Positions 43,296-50,950 are shown, counted from the first letter of the stretch. The stretch: 64,000 nt of DNA from a bacterium (GCA_021812245.1 JAKAOK010000001.1:1-64000); one strand, 5' to 3'. Made by a program: numbers and translations. Notes: a model not told the origin generated them from the letters alone.

Positions 43296-44510
43296 CTATA
43301 ATTCCGACTTTTCTACCATATAGTGCCGGAGAAATAAAACATTGCATCCGCCTATAGATAAAGAACCTGCTATATTTGAATTTAAAATAATGCCTTTATC
43401 GGGATTATACTTCTGGATGAAACTACGGAAAGACTTGGAAACGGAAGGTTTTGAAAGTTTAGACTTTACTTCGACGGGCAATTTGTCGTCTATTATAAAG
43501 TCTATTTCCGCCCCGCTTTTACTCCTGTAATATTTTACGCTCTTGTCATTCTCGTAAAACGCCCTGAATATATAATTTTCGAATAACGCTCCCTTGTCTA
43601 TCCTGTCGTCTATTAGTTTAAAATCTCCAAGTATGGCATTTCTAATCCCTAAATCCATAAAAAAAACTTTAGGATTTTTGGAGATTTCTATCCGCTTATT
43701 GGAAAAATAAGGAGTAACGAACTTTACCAGAAAAAGTTTTTCGAATACGGAAAGTATCAGCTTTGTTTTATAATAATCCAGTCCGCTGACCGCCGCAAGC
43801 TCGTTATAAACGGCTATATTGCCTATCTGCAAAGCAAGAGCCTTCAAAAGTTTATAATACTGCGTTTCATCCGCTAAAGATACTAAATCCTTTATGTCTC
43901 GCAATAAATAGATATTGACGATATTTTTCAGAACTTCTTTTTTTTCTTCGTCGTCATTTGCAAGCAAAATACGCGGATACCCGCCGTAAACCAGATAGCT
44001 TAACAAATATTTATAAATCTTTTTATTAATTTGCTCCGAAAATTTATCTCCATCGGTAAATATATTGTAGAGGGGTTTGTCCACAGCCGATAAAAACTCA
44101 GAAAAACTGAAGGAATAAAGATAAAAAACAAAAATACGTCCCGCCAGATACTTAATTGCTTCTATACTCAAATTCATAGCGGAAGATCCGCTTATTAAAA
44201 GTTTTTTTCCGACCGAAGTATCGTATATATACTTTAATTTCTTTCCGCCCTCTTTCGCGTATTGAAACTCGTCGATGAATATCGTTTTATAAGGCTCGAT
44301 ATAAAGTTTTGCAAAACTTTTAATATCCTCTTCGAATAAAAGTTTTAATTCTATATCCTCAAAAGTTAAAAAAACCGCATCTTTTGATTCTTCATAAATT
44401 TTTTTTAGAAGCGTGGTTTTCCCGACTTGTCTCGGTCCAAGAACGGCAATGATTTCCGGTTTATCTATATAGGCTTTTATTTTGTCTTCCAGATCTCTTT
44501 TATAATACAT
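43296..44510 (-). CDS. AAA ATPase with DUF4143 domain
   Basis: Walker A is VLGPRQVGKTTLLKKIYEE near residue 23, TIFIDEFQYAKEGGKKLKYI is Walker B, KLLISGSSAMNLSIEAIKYL sensor I, and the C-terminal part has YYRSKSGAEIDFIIDDKLPV followed by EVKSK, the PD-(D/E)XK-like trait of DUF4143. A central winged-helix-like region precedes it (YNELAAVSGLDYYKTKLILS). It diverges clearly from the neighbouring ATPase, so the two are not a recent duplication. Own promoter at 44548-44576. Role unknown; often found near TA and defence genes. Confidence 0.83.
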   Translation of the reverse strand: MYYKRDLEDKIKAYIDKPEIIAVLGPRQVGKTTLLKKIYEESKDAVFLTFEDIELKLLFEEDIKSFAKLYIEPYKTIFIDEFQYAKEGGKKLKYIYDTSVGKKLLISGSSAMNLSIEAIKYLAGRIFVFYLYSFSFSEFLSAVDKPLYNIFTDGDKFSEQINKKIYKYLLSYLVYGGYPRILLANDDEEKKEVLKNIVNIYLLRDIKDLVSLADETQYYKLLKALALQIGNIAVYNELAAVSGLDYYKTKLILSVFEKLFLVKFVTPYFSNKRIEISKNPKVFFMDLGIRNAILGDFKLIDDRIDKGALFENYIFRAFYENDKSVKYYRSKSGAEIDFIIDDKLPVEVKSKLSKPSVSKSFRSFIQKYNPDKGIILNSNIAGSLSIGGCNVLFLRHYMVEKSEL

Positions 44511-44547
44511 ATAAACATATAAACCAGATAAAATATTATTTATTTTT

Positions 44548-44576
44548 ATTTTAGCAGGGGAAAAATTTTATGTCAA
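44548..44576 (-). promoter_or_regulatory. Promoter of the second DUF4143 ATPase
   Basis: TTGACA (44571-44576), 17-bp spacer, TAAAAT (44548-44553) on the minus strand. The -35 overlaps the end of the degraded nucleotidyltransferase fragment. Confidence 0.6.
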
Positions 44577-44722
44577 TGAATTTTTGTATAATACTCTCCA
44601 AAAACTGGACTGAGGTCTAAGGTGTAAGGAATTCTCCATACGGCTATATCTATATCCGAACCTTCAACAAATTCTAGGGTGGCTAACAAACCAAATAAAA
44701 CTGCTTTTTTTGCATAGTGTAA
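44573..44722 (-). pseudogene. Nucleotidyltransferase (MNT) fragment with lost GS motif
   Basis: The frame AVLFGLLATLEFVEGSDIDI continues AVWRIPYTLDLSPVFGEYY to a TGA. Compared with normal MNT proteins (AVLFGSRATG-EF-EGSDIDIAV) the Ser, Arg and second Gly of the GSxxxG motif are all changed to Leu while the DxD remains. There is no start, and the fragment begins at the IS-end-like sequence at 44714. It is the dead remnant of another MNT antitoxin-type gene. Confidence 0.55.
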
Positions 44723-44730
44723 AATATTTT
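44714..44730. repeat. IS-end-like ATAGTGTAAAATATTTT
   Basis: Shares ATAGTGTAAAATAT with 47308-47321 and with the inverted copies at 11160-11177 and 13288-13306. No transposase is nearby, so this may be a solo end left after excision or recombination. Confidence 0.45.
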
Positions 44731-44774
44731 ATTTATAAAATTTTACTGCAGTATAATCTTACTTTATTGGTTCG

Positions 44775-46145
44775 TTATAATTCTTTAACCGCTTTCTCTA
44801 TATCGTTTATGTCCATTTTAATAATTCCTTTTGAAACATTATGGGCAAAGACTTTATCTTCGAAACCGGATTTGCTTATAAAGGCGGTGATTTGCTTTCT
44901 TTTGTCTTTTACGTAACTGCATTTCTTTAAAAAATTATCTATATCATTCGTAGAAGTTTTTCTATTGCGCCATTTGCATTCGATTAATAAGACGGCATCT
45001 TTGCTTTCGCCTATTACGTCTATTTCATAAACTTCTTTAGAGCCGGGAATTTTACCCCAATGCTTTCCGACCGAATCCGGAAAAAAAGGAATAAGATTTG
45101 CTTTATATAAATAAGGAATAATCGATTTTATAATTTCTTCGAATATCCTGCCCGTAAATTCGTTTATATTTTTAACGGCAAAATTGAATGCGGCTTCCGG
45201 ATTAAATTCCATTTTATCTATATTAGAATAAATGTAATTAAACCAGAAATTTAAAAAATTGTCTTTTATTCTGTAACGTGCGCCGCGTTTAGAGCCGCTA
45301 AGCTTATTTTCGATTTTTTCGATTATTGCGTAATAGTCGGAAAGCTCGCTAATATACTTCATGACCTTTGTTCTTTCCATTCCGGTTCTATCGACTATCT
45401 CGCCGATGTCCCTGTCGAAACAACCTATCTTTTCCAAAATGGAAAAATATCCCGGATGTTCCGAACCGAACTCCCCTATTAAAAGATTTTTACCTTCTTC
45501 TTTTAGCGGCGCAAACTCATCGAAGAATAGATTTTTAAGTTGCTTTTTGAAATCGTCTTTGGCCTTAAGGTACCATAGGTATTTTGGAATACCCCCGAAC
45601 ACCGAGTATGCGTTTACTATTTCTTCTATCCGGTATCCAAATGAGTCCAGCATTTTTACCGCTTCTTTAAAATCGAATTCTTTTAAAGCAATTTGATAAG
45701 AACTTCTTCCGAAAAGAGGCTCTTTATAGTCCAAAAATATACGTTTCATCATGCCGGTGTAAGAACCGCAGAGTATTAAAATAACTTTTGAACCAATGTC
45801 GTCCCAGACTTTTTGGAGAATAGAAAATACCGAATTATCGACCCTTATAAAATTTTGAAATTCGTCTATTATAACGGTGCCGTTATTATTCAAAAGATGC
45901 CTGAAAAACGCTTCCCAGTTATCAAAAACCCCATCGAATATCTGGCTTGAAAAATCTTTAAGAAGGGTTTCCTTTGACCTTGTGTCAACAAATAAGTATT
46001 TTGCCGAAGGAAAAACATATTTCAAAAGCGTCGTTTTGCCGATTCTTCTCCTGCCGTAAACGACAACCATCTGTTTTTCGTCCTTCTGCCCCAGTTTTCC
46101 GAGAAATTCTTTTTCTTTTGTTCTGTCGAAAAATTCCATTAACAA
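44775..46145 (-). CDS. AAA ATPase with DUF234-type C-terminus
   Basis: Archaeal-type ATPase family member. VVVYGRRRIGKTTLLKYVFP (about residues 28-47) is Walker A, TVIIDEFQNFIRVDNSVFSI Walker B, and KVILILCGSYTGMMKRIFLD sensor I. From about 240 on there is a winged-helix region (DIGEIVDRTGMERTKVMKYI), and VYEIDVIGESKDAVLLIECK followed by WRNRK is the PD-(D/E)XK-like DUF234 module, which could be a nuclease. It resembles, but is in a different branch from, the DUF4143 proteins around it. It is read from a promoter whose -10 lies within a 15-bp palindrome. Confidence 0.83.
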   Translation of the reverse strand: MLMEFFDRTKEKEFLGKLGQKDEKQMVVVYGRRRIGKTTLLKYVFPSAKYLFVDTRSKETLLKDFSSQIFDGVFDNWEAFFRHLLNNNGTVIIDEFQNFIRVDNSVFSILQKVWDDIGSKVILILCGSYTGMMKRIFLDYKEPLFGRSSYQIALKEFDFKEAVKMLDSFGYRIEEIVNAYSVFGGIPKYLWYLKAKDDFKKQLKNLFFDEFAPLKEEGKNLLIGEFGSEHPGYFSILEKIGCFDRDIGEIVDRTGMERTKVMKYISELSDYYAIIEKIENKLSGSKRGARYRIKDNFLNFWFNYIYSNIDKMEFNPEAAFNFAVKNINEFTGRIFEEIIKSIIPYLYKANLIPFFPDSVGKHWGKIPGSKEVYEIDVIGESKDAVLLIECKWRNRKTSTNDIDNFLKKCSYVKDKRKQITAFISKSGFEDKVFAHNVSKGIIKMDINDIEKAVKEL

Positions 46146-46247
46146 TCCAATATAAAATATAAATTATTAAATTTATAAATATCTCGTATCTTTTATTTAA
46201 GCTTCGCCGCCGAAGCATATTTGTATACTTTGCAGTATATTATTTAT

Positions 46248-46276
46248 CAGTATACTATACTGCTCCCCTTTGTCAA
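46248..46276 (-). promoter_or_regulatory. Promoter with palindromic operator for DUF234 ATPase
   Basis: TTGACA (46271-46276), 16-bp spacer, TATACT (46249-46254), minus strand. The -10 is inside a perfect palindrome, CAGTATA-C-TATACTG (46248-46262), and a further related half-site (GCAGTATA) lies at 46232-46239. Confidence 0.65.
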
Positions 46277-46298
46277 GACAATTTTTTTATATATTTTT

Positions 46299-46703
46299 GC
46301 ATCAGGAGGCTACGCGACTTCTACATCCGCTACTTCCTTAATCGCAAAAAATATTCTTTTAAAACTTGGAGTAAAGAAATCCGGCATAATCGTGGAAGAC
46401 AGAAGCTTTGATACCGCGCAGAACGCGTTATATACCGCAATGATTTGTAAAAAGAACAAATTTAAAAGAATAATCTTGGTCACGTCGGCTTACCATATGC
46501 AACGTGCAATGTTTCTTTTTAAAAAGGCTTTCAAAAAAACCGGAACCGGCATAATTCCATATCCAACCGATTATAAGAGCAATTATTCCTATAACTTTTA
46601 CAGTTTTATGCCCGGCCTCGGCAGCCTGACTATTTCTGGCGAAGCAATCCACGAGTATCTGGGCATAATTTATTACAAATTTATAAATAAATATGATTAT
46701 TGA
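46299..46703 (+). pseudogene. DUF218 (YdcF/SanA-like) gene, N-terminus missing
   Basis: From ASGGYATSTSATSLIAKNIL the protein follows the DUF218 pattern: SGG, then VEDRSFDTAQNALYTAMICK, then IILVTSAYHMQRAMFLFKKA. The first 25 codons of the ORF track entry overlap the divergent ATPase promoter and are unlike the family, which normally has a membrane N-terminus of about 100 residues. The gene was cut at about 46295, apparently by arrival of the ATPase module. Any product would lack membrane targeting. Confidence 0.65.
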
Positions 46704-46710
46704 ATACAAG

Positions 46711-46736
46711 GATTAAAGGGGTCAGATTTATTTATT
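46711..46736. repeat. Dispersed repeat GGGGTCAGATTTATTTATT (inverted copy)
   Basis: Exact reverse complement of the AATAAATAAATCAGACCCC motif at 1964-1983 with matching flank. It lies between the DUF218 remnant and the HEPN remnant, again at a module border. Confidence 0.6.
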
Positions 46737-46769
46737 TTTAAAGAAGAGTCGTCCGGTTTTTTGATAAAA

Positions 46770-46868
46770 TCAACGGCTATTATACTCAAATAGTTCAGAT
46801 AGTTTTTTACCGTCTTTAAAATCTTCTTCTGCGACTAAAAATAGGTCTTTAGCTGACTTTTTACTCAT
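46770..46868 (-). pseudogene. HEPN-domain toxin remnant
   Basis: Thirty-two codons starting with an ATG that overlaps the MNT stop (ATGA). The product MSKKSAKDLFLVAEEDFKDG resembles the first helix of HEPN proteins (ordered A-x-x-D-x-x-A), then a TGA follows EYNSR. The frame after the stop goes on only briefly and runs into the dispersed repeat at 46711-46736. The catalytic region has been lost, as in the copy at 6283-6513. Confidence 0.6.
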
Positions 46869-47236
46869 AAAGACTTGCCTTCATTTAATGCATAATAATC
46901 TAAATAACCGATATCATGATTTTTTTCTTTCCATTTTTTTGCAGATGCAATAAAAATATCGTTAGATGTTTTATTCATTACAGCCAACCTTCTGCGAATT
47001 TTCACGGACATGTCCCATTTTAATTGTCCTTCTATCCCTTTATCGGTAACAACAAAAAAATCCCAGTCGCTGTCTTCGTTAAAATCCCCTCTTGCACGGG
47101 AACCGAACAGGTAAACGGCTTCTACTTTATAGCCGTATTTTTCTATTTCTTCGGTTATTATGCTTTTAGCCGTTTTAAGTATGTTTGAGGATTCTTCCTC
47201 ATAATCTTTGTAATATTGCATGGTTCCGTTAATCAT
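46865..47236 (-). CDS. Minimal nucleotidyltransferase (MNT antitoxin type)
   Basis: Complete MNT protein. VEAVYLFGSRARGDFNEDSD followed by WDFFVVTDK contains the full GSxxxG and DxD active site near residues 42-62. The rest (IKKIRRRL-like and DIGYLDYYALNEGKSL) forms the C-terminal helix. It is strongly similar to the 6510-6842 gene. It was followed by a HEPN toxin gene that is now a 32-codon remnant, so this is an orphan antitoxin. No SD is obvious before the ATG. Confidence 0.78.
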   Translation of the reverse strand: MINGTMQYYKDYEEESSNILKTAKSIITEEIEKYGYKVEAVYLFGSRARGDFNEDSDWDFFVVTDKGIEGQLKWDMSVKIRRRLAVMNKTSNDIFIASAKKWKEKNHDIGYLDYYALNEGKSL

Positions 47237-47307
47237 AATTTATTATTATAAATCCATAAATTTAATTAAATTATAACATAAAAACGGATTTTTTATTAAG
47301 CGGATAT

Positions 47308-47325
47308 TAGATAGTGTAAAATATT
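47308..47325. repeat. IS-end-like ATAGTGTAAAATATTT
   Basis: Same core as 44714-44730, in the same orientation, 2.6 kb away. The two bracket the DUF234 ATPase, DUF218 remnant and MNT/HEPN remnant, a possible mobile block. Confidence 0.45.
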
Positions 47326-47396
47326 TAGAAAGGAGTATCAAAAAACTTGACGGTATCTTTTATTAAGATATATATTGATATTAATAAATCTAAATA

Positions 47397-48692
47397 TTAC
47401 CGCAATGCCCATTTCCAAAACGGCGTTACGTTAATATTTATACCCTTGTAAACAAAATGGTCTTCGATATCGTATGTTATAACGATACCTTCCTTCAATC
47501 CTATAGATTCGGCTGCTTCAACCAAGCCTTCGAATTCCCTATCCCTGTTTGAGTCGTTAAGTTCGTAGCAAACCTGAAAGACCGAAAAGGCGGCACTTTT
47601 GGATACGATAAAATCGCATTCCCTTTTGCCTTCGAAGTAGAATATTTCGTCGTAATTTTTTTTAAGTTCTATAAAAGTTAAATTTTCGAGCAGCCTTCCG
47701 GAATCGGGCGACGTAGTCCTTTTGCATAATCCGTTATCGGCAAGATATATTTTGGCTGGGTTCCTCATTCTTTTATAAACGGATTCGGTAAACTTTCTCG
47801 TTTCGTATATCAGCATGCTATCCAAAAAATAATTATAATAGGAATACAGGGCGTCTTTGGAAAACGGAAAATTATCTTTGTATTGCCTGTACACCGAAGC
47901 AAGCGAAAGCTTGGTCGAAAACGAGGAAAAAAGTTTGTTTTTTAAAGCGTCTATCAGCTTTATGTTTTTTACGTCAAATCTTTCTACAAGATCCTTAAAA
48001 AACATTGCGTCTAAATATTCCCTTAACAACTTCGTCTTTTCGAATTCCGAACCGGCAAGGATTATTTCAGGGAATCCTCCGTATTGTAAATATTCGCTTA
48101 GATATTTTTTTATAACTATTTTAGTATCGCCGTAAAATATATCGGGGGGTTTTATATTACGGCTGTAGCCGCCTAATTTTAACTCGAGAAGTTCTTTAAA
48201 GGAAAACGGAAATGTTTCGACGCTCCACGATCTTCCCCTTAAAGAAGTGTTAATTTTGTAGGGAGTAATTTTAGACGACGAGCCTGCGCAAAAAATATGG
48301 ATATTTTCCTTCTCCGCCATTCTTCTTGCGAACTTTTCCCAGTTTGCTATATTTTGAATTTCGTCGAATAAGAAATATACATTGTTTTTGTCGTTTATAA
48401 GATGCGGGTTTAATTCAAAAAAAGCGCTTCTTACATACTCCATGTCTTCCGTTTTAATATCGCTAAGCCTTTCGTCTTCGAAATCGATATACAACGATGA
48501 ATCGGGGTGTTTTTTAAAGATATCGTATAAAATAAAACTCTTGCCGCTCCTTCTCACCCCGTATAAAATAACTGCCTTATTGATATTGTCGGGTGGGAGC
48601 GGGATATTTCTTCGGGATATTATATCCGGTAAATTAATAATGAATTTTTTATTTTCGGTTATTATTTCTTTTAGTAATTCTTTACTCGGCAT
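47397..48692 (-). CDS. AAA ATPase with DUF4143-like C-terminus
   Basis: Walker A is VILYGVRRSGKSFILYDIFK (about residues 41-60), VYFLFDEIQNIANWEKFARR Walker B, and IHIFCAGSSSKITPYKINTS sensor I with SLRGRS following. The C-terminal part has YFEGKRECDFIVSKSAAFSV and a Q/C-type core like the nuclease-like half of DUF4143 proteins. A winged-helix-like centre is visible (SLASVYRQYKDNFPFSKDAL). It is more distant from the other two DUF4143 members. Two identical palindromes lie upstream and suggest its own operator. Cellular role unknown. Confidence 0.8.
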   Translation of the reverse strand: MPSKELLKEIITENKKFIINLPDIISRRNIPLPPDNINKAVILYGVRRSGKSFILYDIFKKHPDSSLYIDFEDERLSDIKTEDMEYVRSAFFELNPHLINDKNNVYFLFDEIQNIANWEKFARRMAEKENIHIFCAGSSSKITPYKINTSLRGRSWSVETFPFSFKELLELKLGGYSRNIKPPDIFYGDTKIVIKKYLSEYLQYGGFPEIILAGSEFEKTKLLREYLDAMFFKDLVERFDVKNIKLIDALKNKLFSSFSTKLSLASVYRQYKDNFPFSKDALYSYYNYFLDSMLIYETRKFTESVYKRMRNPAKIYLADNGLCKRTTSPDSGRLLENLTFIELKKNYDEIFYFEGKRECDFIVSKSAAFSVFQVCYELNDSNRDREFEGLVEAAESIGLKEGIVITYDIEDHFVYKGININVTPFWKWALR

Positions 48693-48776
48693 AATTTAGA
48701 CAAAAATTTTTAACCTTGCGGCATTTAATCATGCGGCAAAACAATCCATTTATTTTTAATTATTTCAAATTTAATT

Positions 48777-48826
48777 ATCCTTCATTAAAGGATATAATAA
48801 CATAAACTAATCCTTTATGGAAGGAT
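48777..48826 (-). promoter_or_regulatory. Twin palindromic operators before the ATPase gene
   Basis: ATCCTT-CATTA-AAGGAT (48777-48793) and ATCCTT-TATGG-AAGGAT (48810-48826) are two copies of the palindrome ATCCTTnnnnnAAGGAT with centres 33 bp apart, about three helical turns. They sit 85-135 nt ahead of the ATPase start. Cooperative binding of one dimeric repressor is a natural reading. Confidence 0.68.
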
Positions 48827-49020
48827 AAATTTTAACCTTAATCCTGCAATAAAAAATATTTAAATGCTCATATTTTACGTAAATACCTTTAATTCTACTT
48901 TAATTCAGAGATTCGTGCTACCGTCGAAATTTTCTGGTTTTCTCGCCCAAATTCCGATTTAGGAAATCGATTTGCATAATTCATAGTTAGCCTGTATAAT
49001 TACGATAACTTATATTTATT
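48827..49020. other. Intergenic region with promoter-like and repeat motifs
   Basis: No open frame. TATAAT near 48997 with TTCATAGTTAG ahead may serve the kinase gene on the plus strand. The repeat at 48946-48967 is listed separately. Confidence 0.35.
48946..48967. repeat. Dispersed repeat CCCAAATTCCGATTTAGGAA
   Basis: Matches the reverse complement of 110-131 with two differences, and shares its CCCAAATTnCCGAT start with the terminal inverted repeats of the element at 56001-56155. Located between an ATPase operator and the kinase gene. Confidence 0.5.
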
Positions 49021-50100
49021 ATGGATATAAACACCTTAATACTGAACAATCTAAATTATTCCGTTATTCTATTCGACGAAAACCTCGTTTTAAAGTCTTT
49101 AAACCTTCCCGCGCAGGAACTTACCGGATATTCGGACAGATTCTTAAATAACTTGACGCTTAGCCGCTTTTTCAACAATAACTCCTATATCGAAGAAAAA
49201 GTAGAAAACGTTATGCGGACGGGAGAAGGGTTTATAGAATTCGAATATAAATTCCAAAATAAAAATCGGGAACAAACCAGATACGTAATTTTAGAAATAT
49301 CCCAAATTATCGCTGCCGACGGGAATAAACCGTATCTTTTAGTTTCGTTAAAAGATATTACGAGATTTAAAGAAATGGACCATAATATCAAAAGCGAAGA
49401 AAGGATAGAAGACCTGTCGCGGTTTATAGCCGAGATGTCGCATGAAATAAGAAATCCTCTCGGCGGAATTAAAGCTTCGGCGGCTTATTTAAAAAGAAAA
49501 TTCAACGAACCCGACCTGAATAATTTTCTCGAAATAATAATAAAAGAATCGACAAGAATCAACAACCTAATAGAAGAACTTCTGGCATTGTCTAAAAAGC
49601 ATAAAATAAAAACTTCCGCCGTAAATATCAATAAAATAATCAACGAAATAATAATTATGGAGCAGGCCGAATTTTCGGCAAAAAATATCGAGGTTATAAA
49701 GGAATTCGACCCGAGCCTTCCTAAAATATACGCCTCCGAGAATGCGCTTATCCAGGTATTCTTAAATCTGATAAAAAATTCGGTTTATGCGGTAAATGCG
49801 GCAGTAAAACCGTCGGGCGGAACAATAAAGATTATCACGAAATTGGACTACACGAGAAACAATCCTAAATTTTTAAAAATAGAATTTATCGACAACGGCT
49901 GCGGAATAAGCAAAAACGATATGAATAATATATTCGTTCCGTTTTTTACTACAAAAGAAAAAGGGGGCGGGCTAGGCCTTGCGGTAAGCCAGAAAATAAT
50001 ATACGAACACGGGGGCTTTATCGATATATCGTCGGTAAAAAACCGCGGCACGGACGTTTCGGTTTATATTCCCATAGAACAATATTCACAAAGACGATAA
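49021..50100 (+). CDS. NtrB-like PAS histidine kinase
   Basis: Soluble two-component kinase without membrane helices. PAS domain in residues 1-115 (YSVILFDENLVLKSLNLPAQ), HisKA box with MSHEIRNPLGGIKASAAYLK and phospho-acceptor H141, then the ATP-binding HATPase domain with NLIKNSVYAV (N box), IEFIDNGCGISK (G1), FFTTKEKGGGLGLAVS (F and G2). The arrangement is that of NtrB (GlnL). No response regulator is adjacent, but an NtrC-family gene lies at 63336-64000. It could control the sigma-54 nitrogen operon. Confidence 0.83.
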   Translation: MDINTLILNNLNYSVILFDENLVLKSLNLPAQELTGYSDRFLNNLTLSRFFNNNSYIEEKVENVMRTGEGFIEFEYKFQNKNREQTRYVILEISQIIAADGNKPYLLVSLKDITRFKEMDHNIKSEERIEDLSRFIAEMSHEIRNPLGGIKASAAYLKRKFNEPDLNNFLEIIIKESTRINNLIEELLALSKKHKIKTSAVNINKIINEIIIMEQAEFSAKNIEVIKEFDPSLPKIYASENALIQVFLNLIKNSVYAVNAAVKPSGGTIKIITKLDYTRNNPKFLKIEFIDNGCGISKNDMNNIFVPFFTTKEKGGGLGLAVSQKIIYEHGGFIDISSVKNRGTDVSVYIPIEQYSQRR

Positions 50101-50592
50101 AAAGTCCGATACGCCTGAAGGAAGAAAGGGGATATTTATCATATTGTAATGAACAAGAACGGCTACGGCGGCAATTAAAAATACTACTATTAAAACTATA
50201 AGAATTACAATTTGAAACGGGGTTGTCCTGCCCTTACTCTTGCCGGGTGAAAAAGACGGCGCTGAAACCGTGTCCGAACCGGAATCTTTTTTATGCTTCC
50301 CGCCCGCTTCTTCGGCGACGGCGCTATTGATTTCGGACATAATAGACTGCATAAAATCATCGGAAACAGAACCGGACGCGGGCAAAGGCGAATGTGCAGG
50401 TTTAATCGACGTTTGCGTTATAGGAATTTGAGTTTCTGCGGATACCCGCGGTTCGTCTTTAAAAACGCCGGAGTTTTTATTCAGGATAAAAACATTGGAG
50501 CATACCCTGCATTTTACTTTAATATTGCCTTCGGGAATCAGTAAATCGTCTAATTCGTAATGCGCCCCGCAATACGGACAATTAATATCCAT
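50086..50592 (-). CDS. MJ0042-type zinc-ribbon membrane protein
   Basis: N-terminus INCPYCGAHYELDDLLIPEG followed by VKCRVCSNVFIL is an MJ0042 zinc ribbon with two CxxC knuckles. A Pro/Ser/Ala-rich linker of about 80 residues leads to one membrane helix (FQIVILIVLIVVFLIAAVAV, about residues 126-145) and a short periplasmic tail. Such proteins are common in deltaproteobacteria and their function is not known. The 3-prime end overlaps the kinase gene by 15 nt in convergent orientation. The gene is divergent from the DciA-like gene. Confidence 0.72.
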   Translation of the reverse strand: MDINCPYCGAHYELDDLLIPEGNIKVKCRVCSNVFILNKNSGVFKDEPRVSAETQIPITQTSIKPAHSPLPASGSVSDDFMQSIMSEINSAVAEEAGGKHKKDSGSDTVSAPSFSPGKSKGRTTPFQIVILIVLIVVFLIAAVAVLVHYNMINIPFLPSGVSDFLSSL

Positions 50593-50650
50593 AGGTTATT
50601 AAATTTAATTTATTGAAAATTTTTGTATTATAAGCAATAATATTATAACA

Positions 50651-50950
50651 ATGAAATTAAATCAACAACTAAATTTAAAAGAAGTTCTTTTAGCCGCGTT
50701 AAAGAATAAACTTAGCGCGTCCGATTATTGCGCTTTAATATTATACGAACACTGGGAATCCATCTGCGGAAAAGAAATAAGCAAAAAAACTAAACCTAAA
50801 TCTTTATATAAAAATATTTTAACCGTCAGCGTGGAAAATCCAGTTTTAATATTCGAGCTGGGATTTATCAAGGAAGAGTTTATAAGAAAGATAAATACCG
50901 CCTTAGACAAAAGCATGGCCGTCAAGGACATACGCTTTATCAGCGGCTAA
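50651..50950 (+). CDS. DciA-like (DUF721) protein
   Basis: Small basic protein of the DUF721 family. LYEHWESICGKEISKKTKPK, then LTVSVENPVLIFELGFIKEE, is the KH-like fold pattern. DciA loads the replicative helicase in bacteria without DnaC. At 99 residues it is short but complete for the KH domain, without the C-terminal helicase-binding tail of longer forms. Placed between the zinc-ribbon gene (divergent) and dnaJ (convergent). Confidence is moderate for function. Confidence 0.68.
   Translation: MKLNQQLNLKEVLLAALKNKLSASDYCALILYEHWESICGKEISKKTKPKSLYKNILTVSVENPVLIFELGFIKEEFIRKINTALDKSMAVKDIRFISG

Noticed and set aside
43126-43347. 73-residue minus-strand ORF between ATPase genes
   Set aside because: Overlaps the end of the upstream ATPase gene by 52 nt, shows no recognised domain, and covers the promoter of the next gene; probably chance.
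46221-46298. N-terminal 25 residues of the DUF218 ORF as a real membrane anchor
   Set aside because: They are encoded by the ATPase promoter region and do not resemble the family N-terminus.
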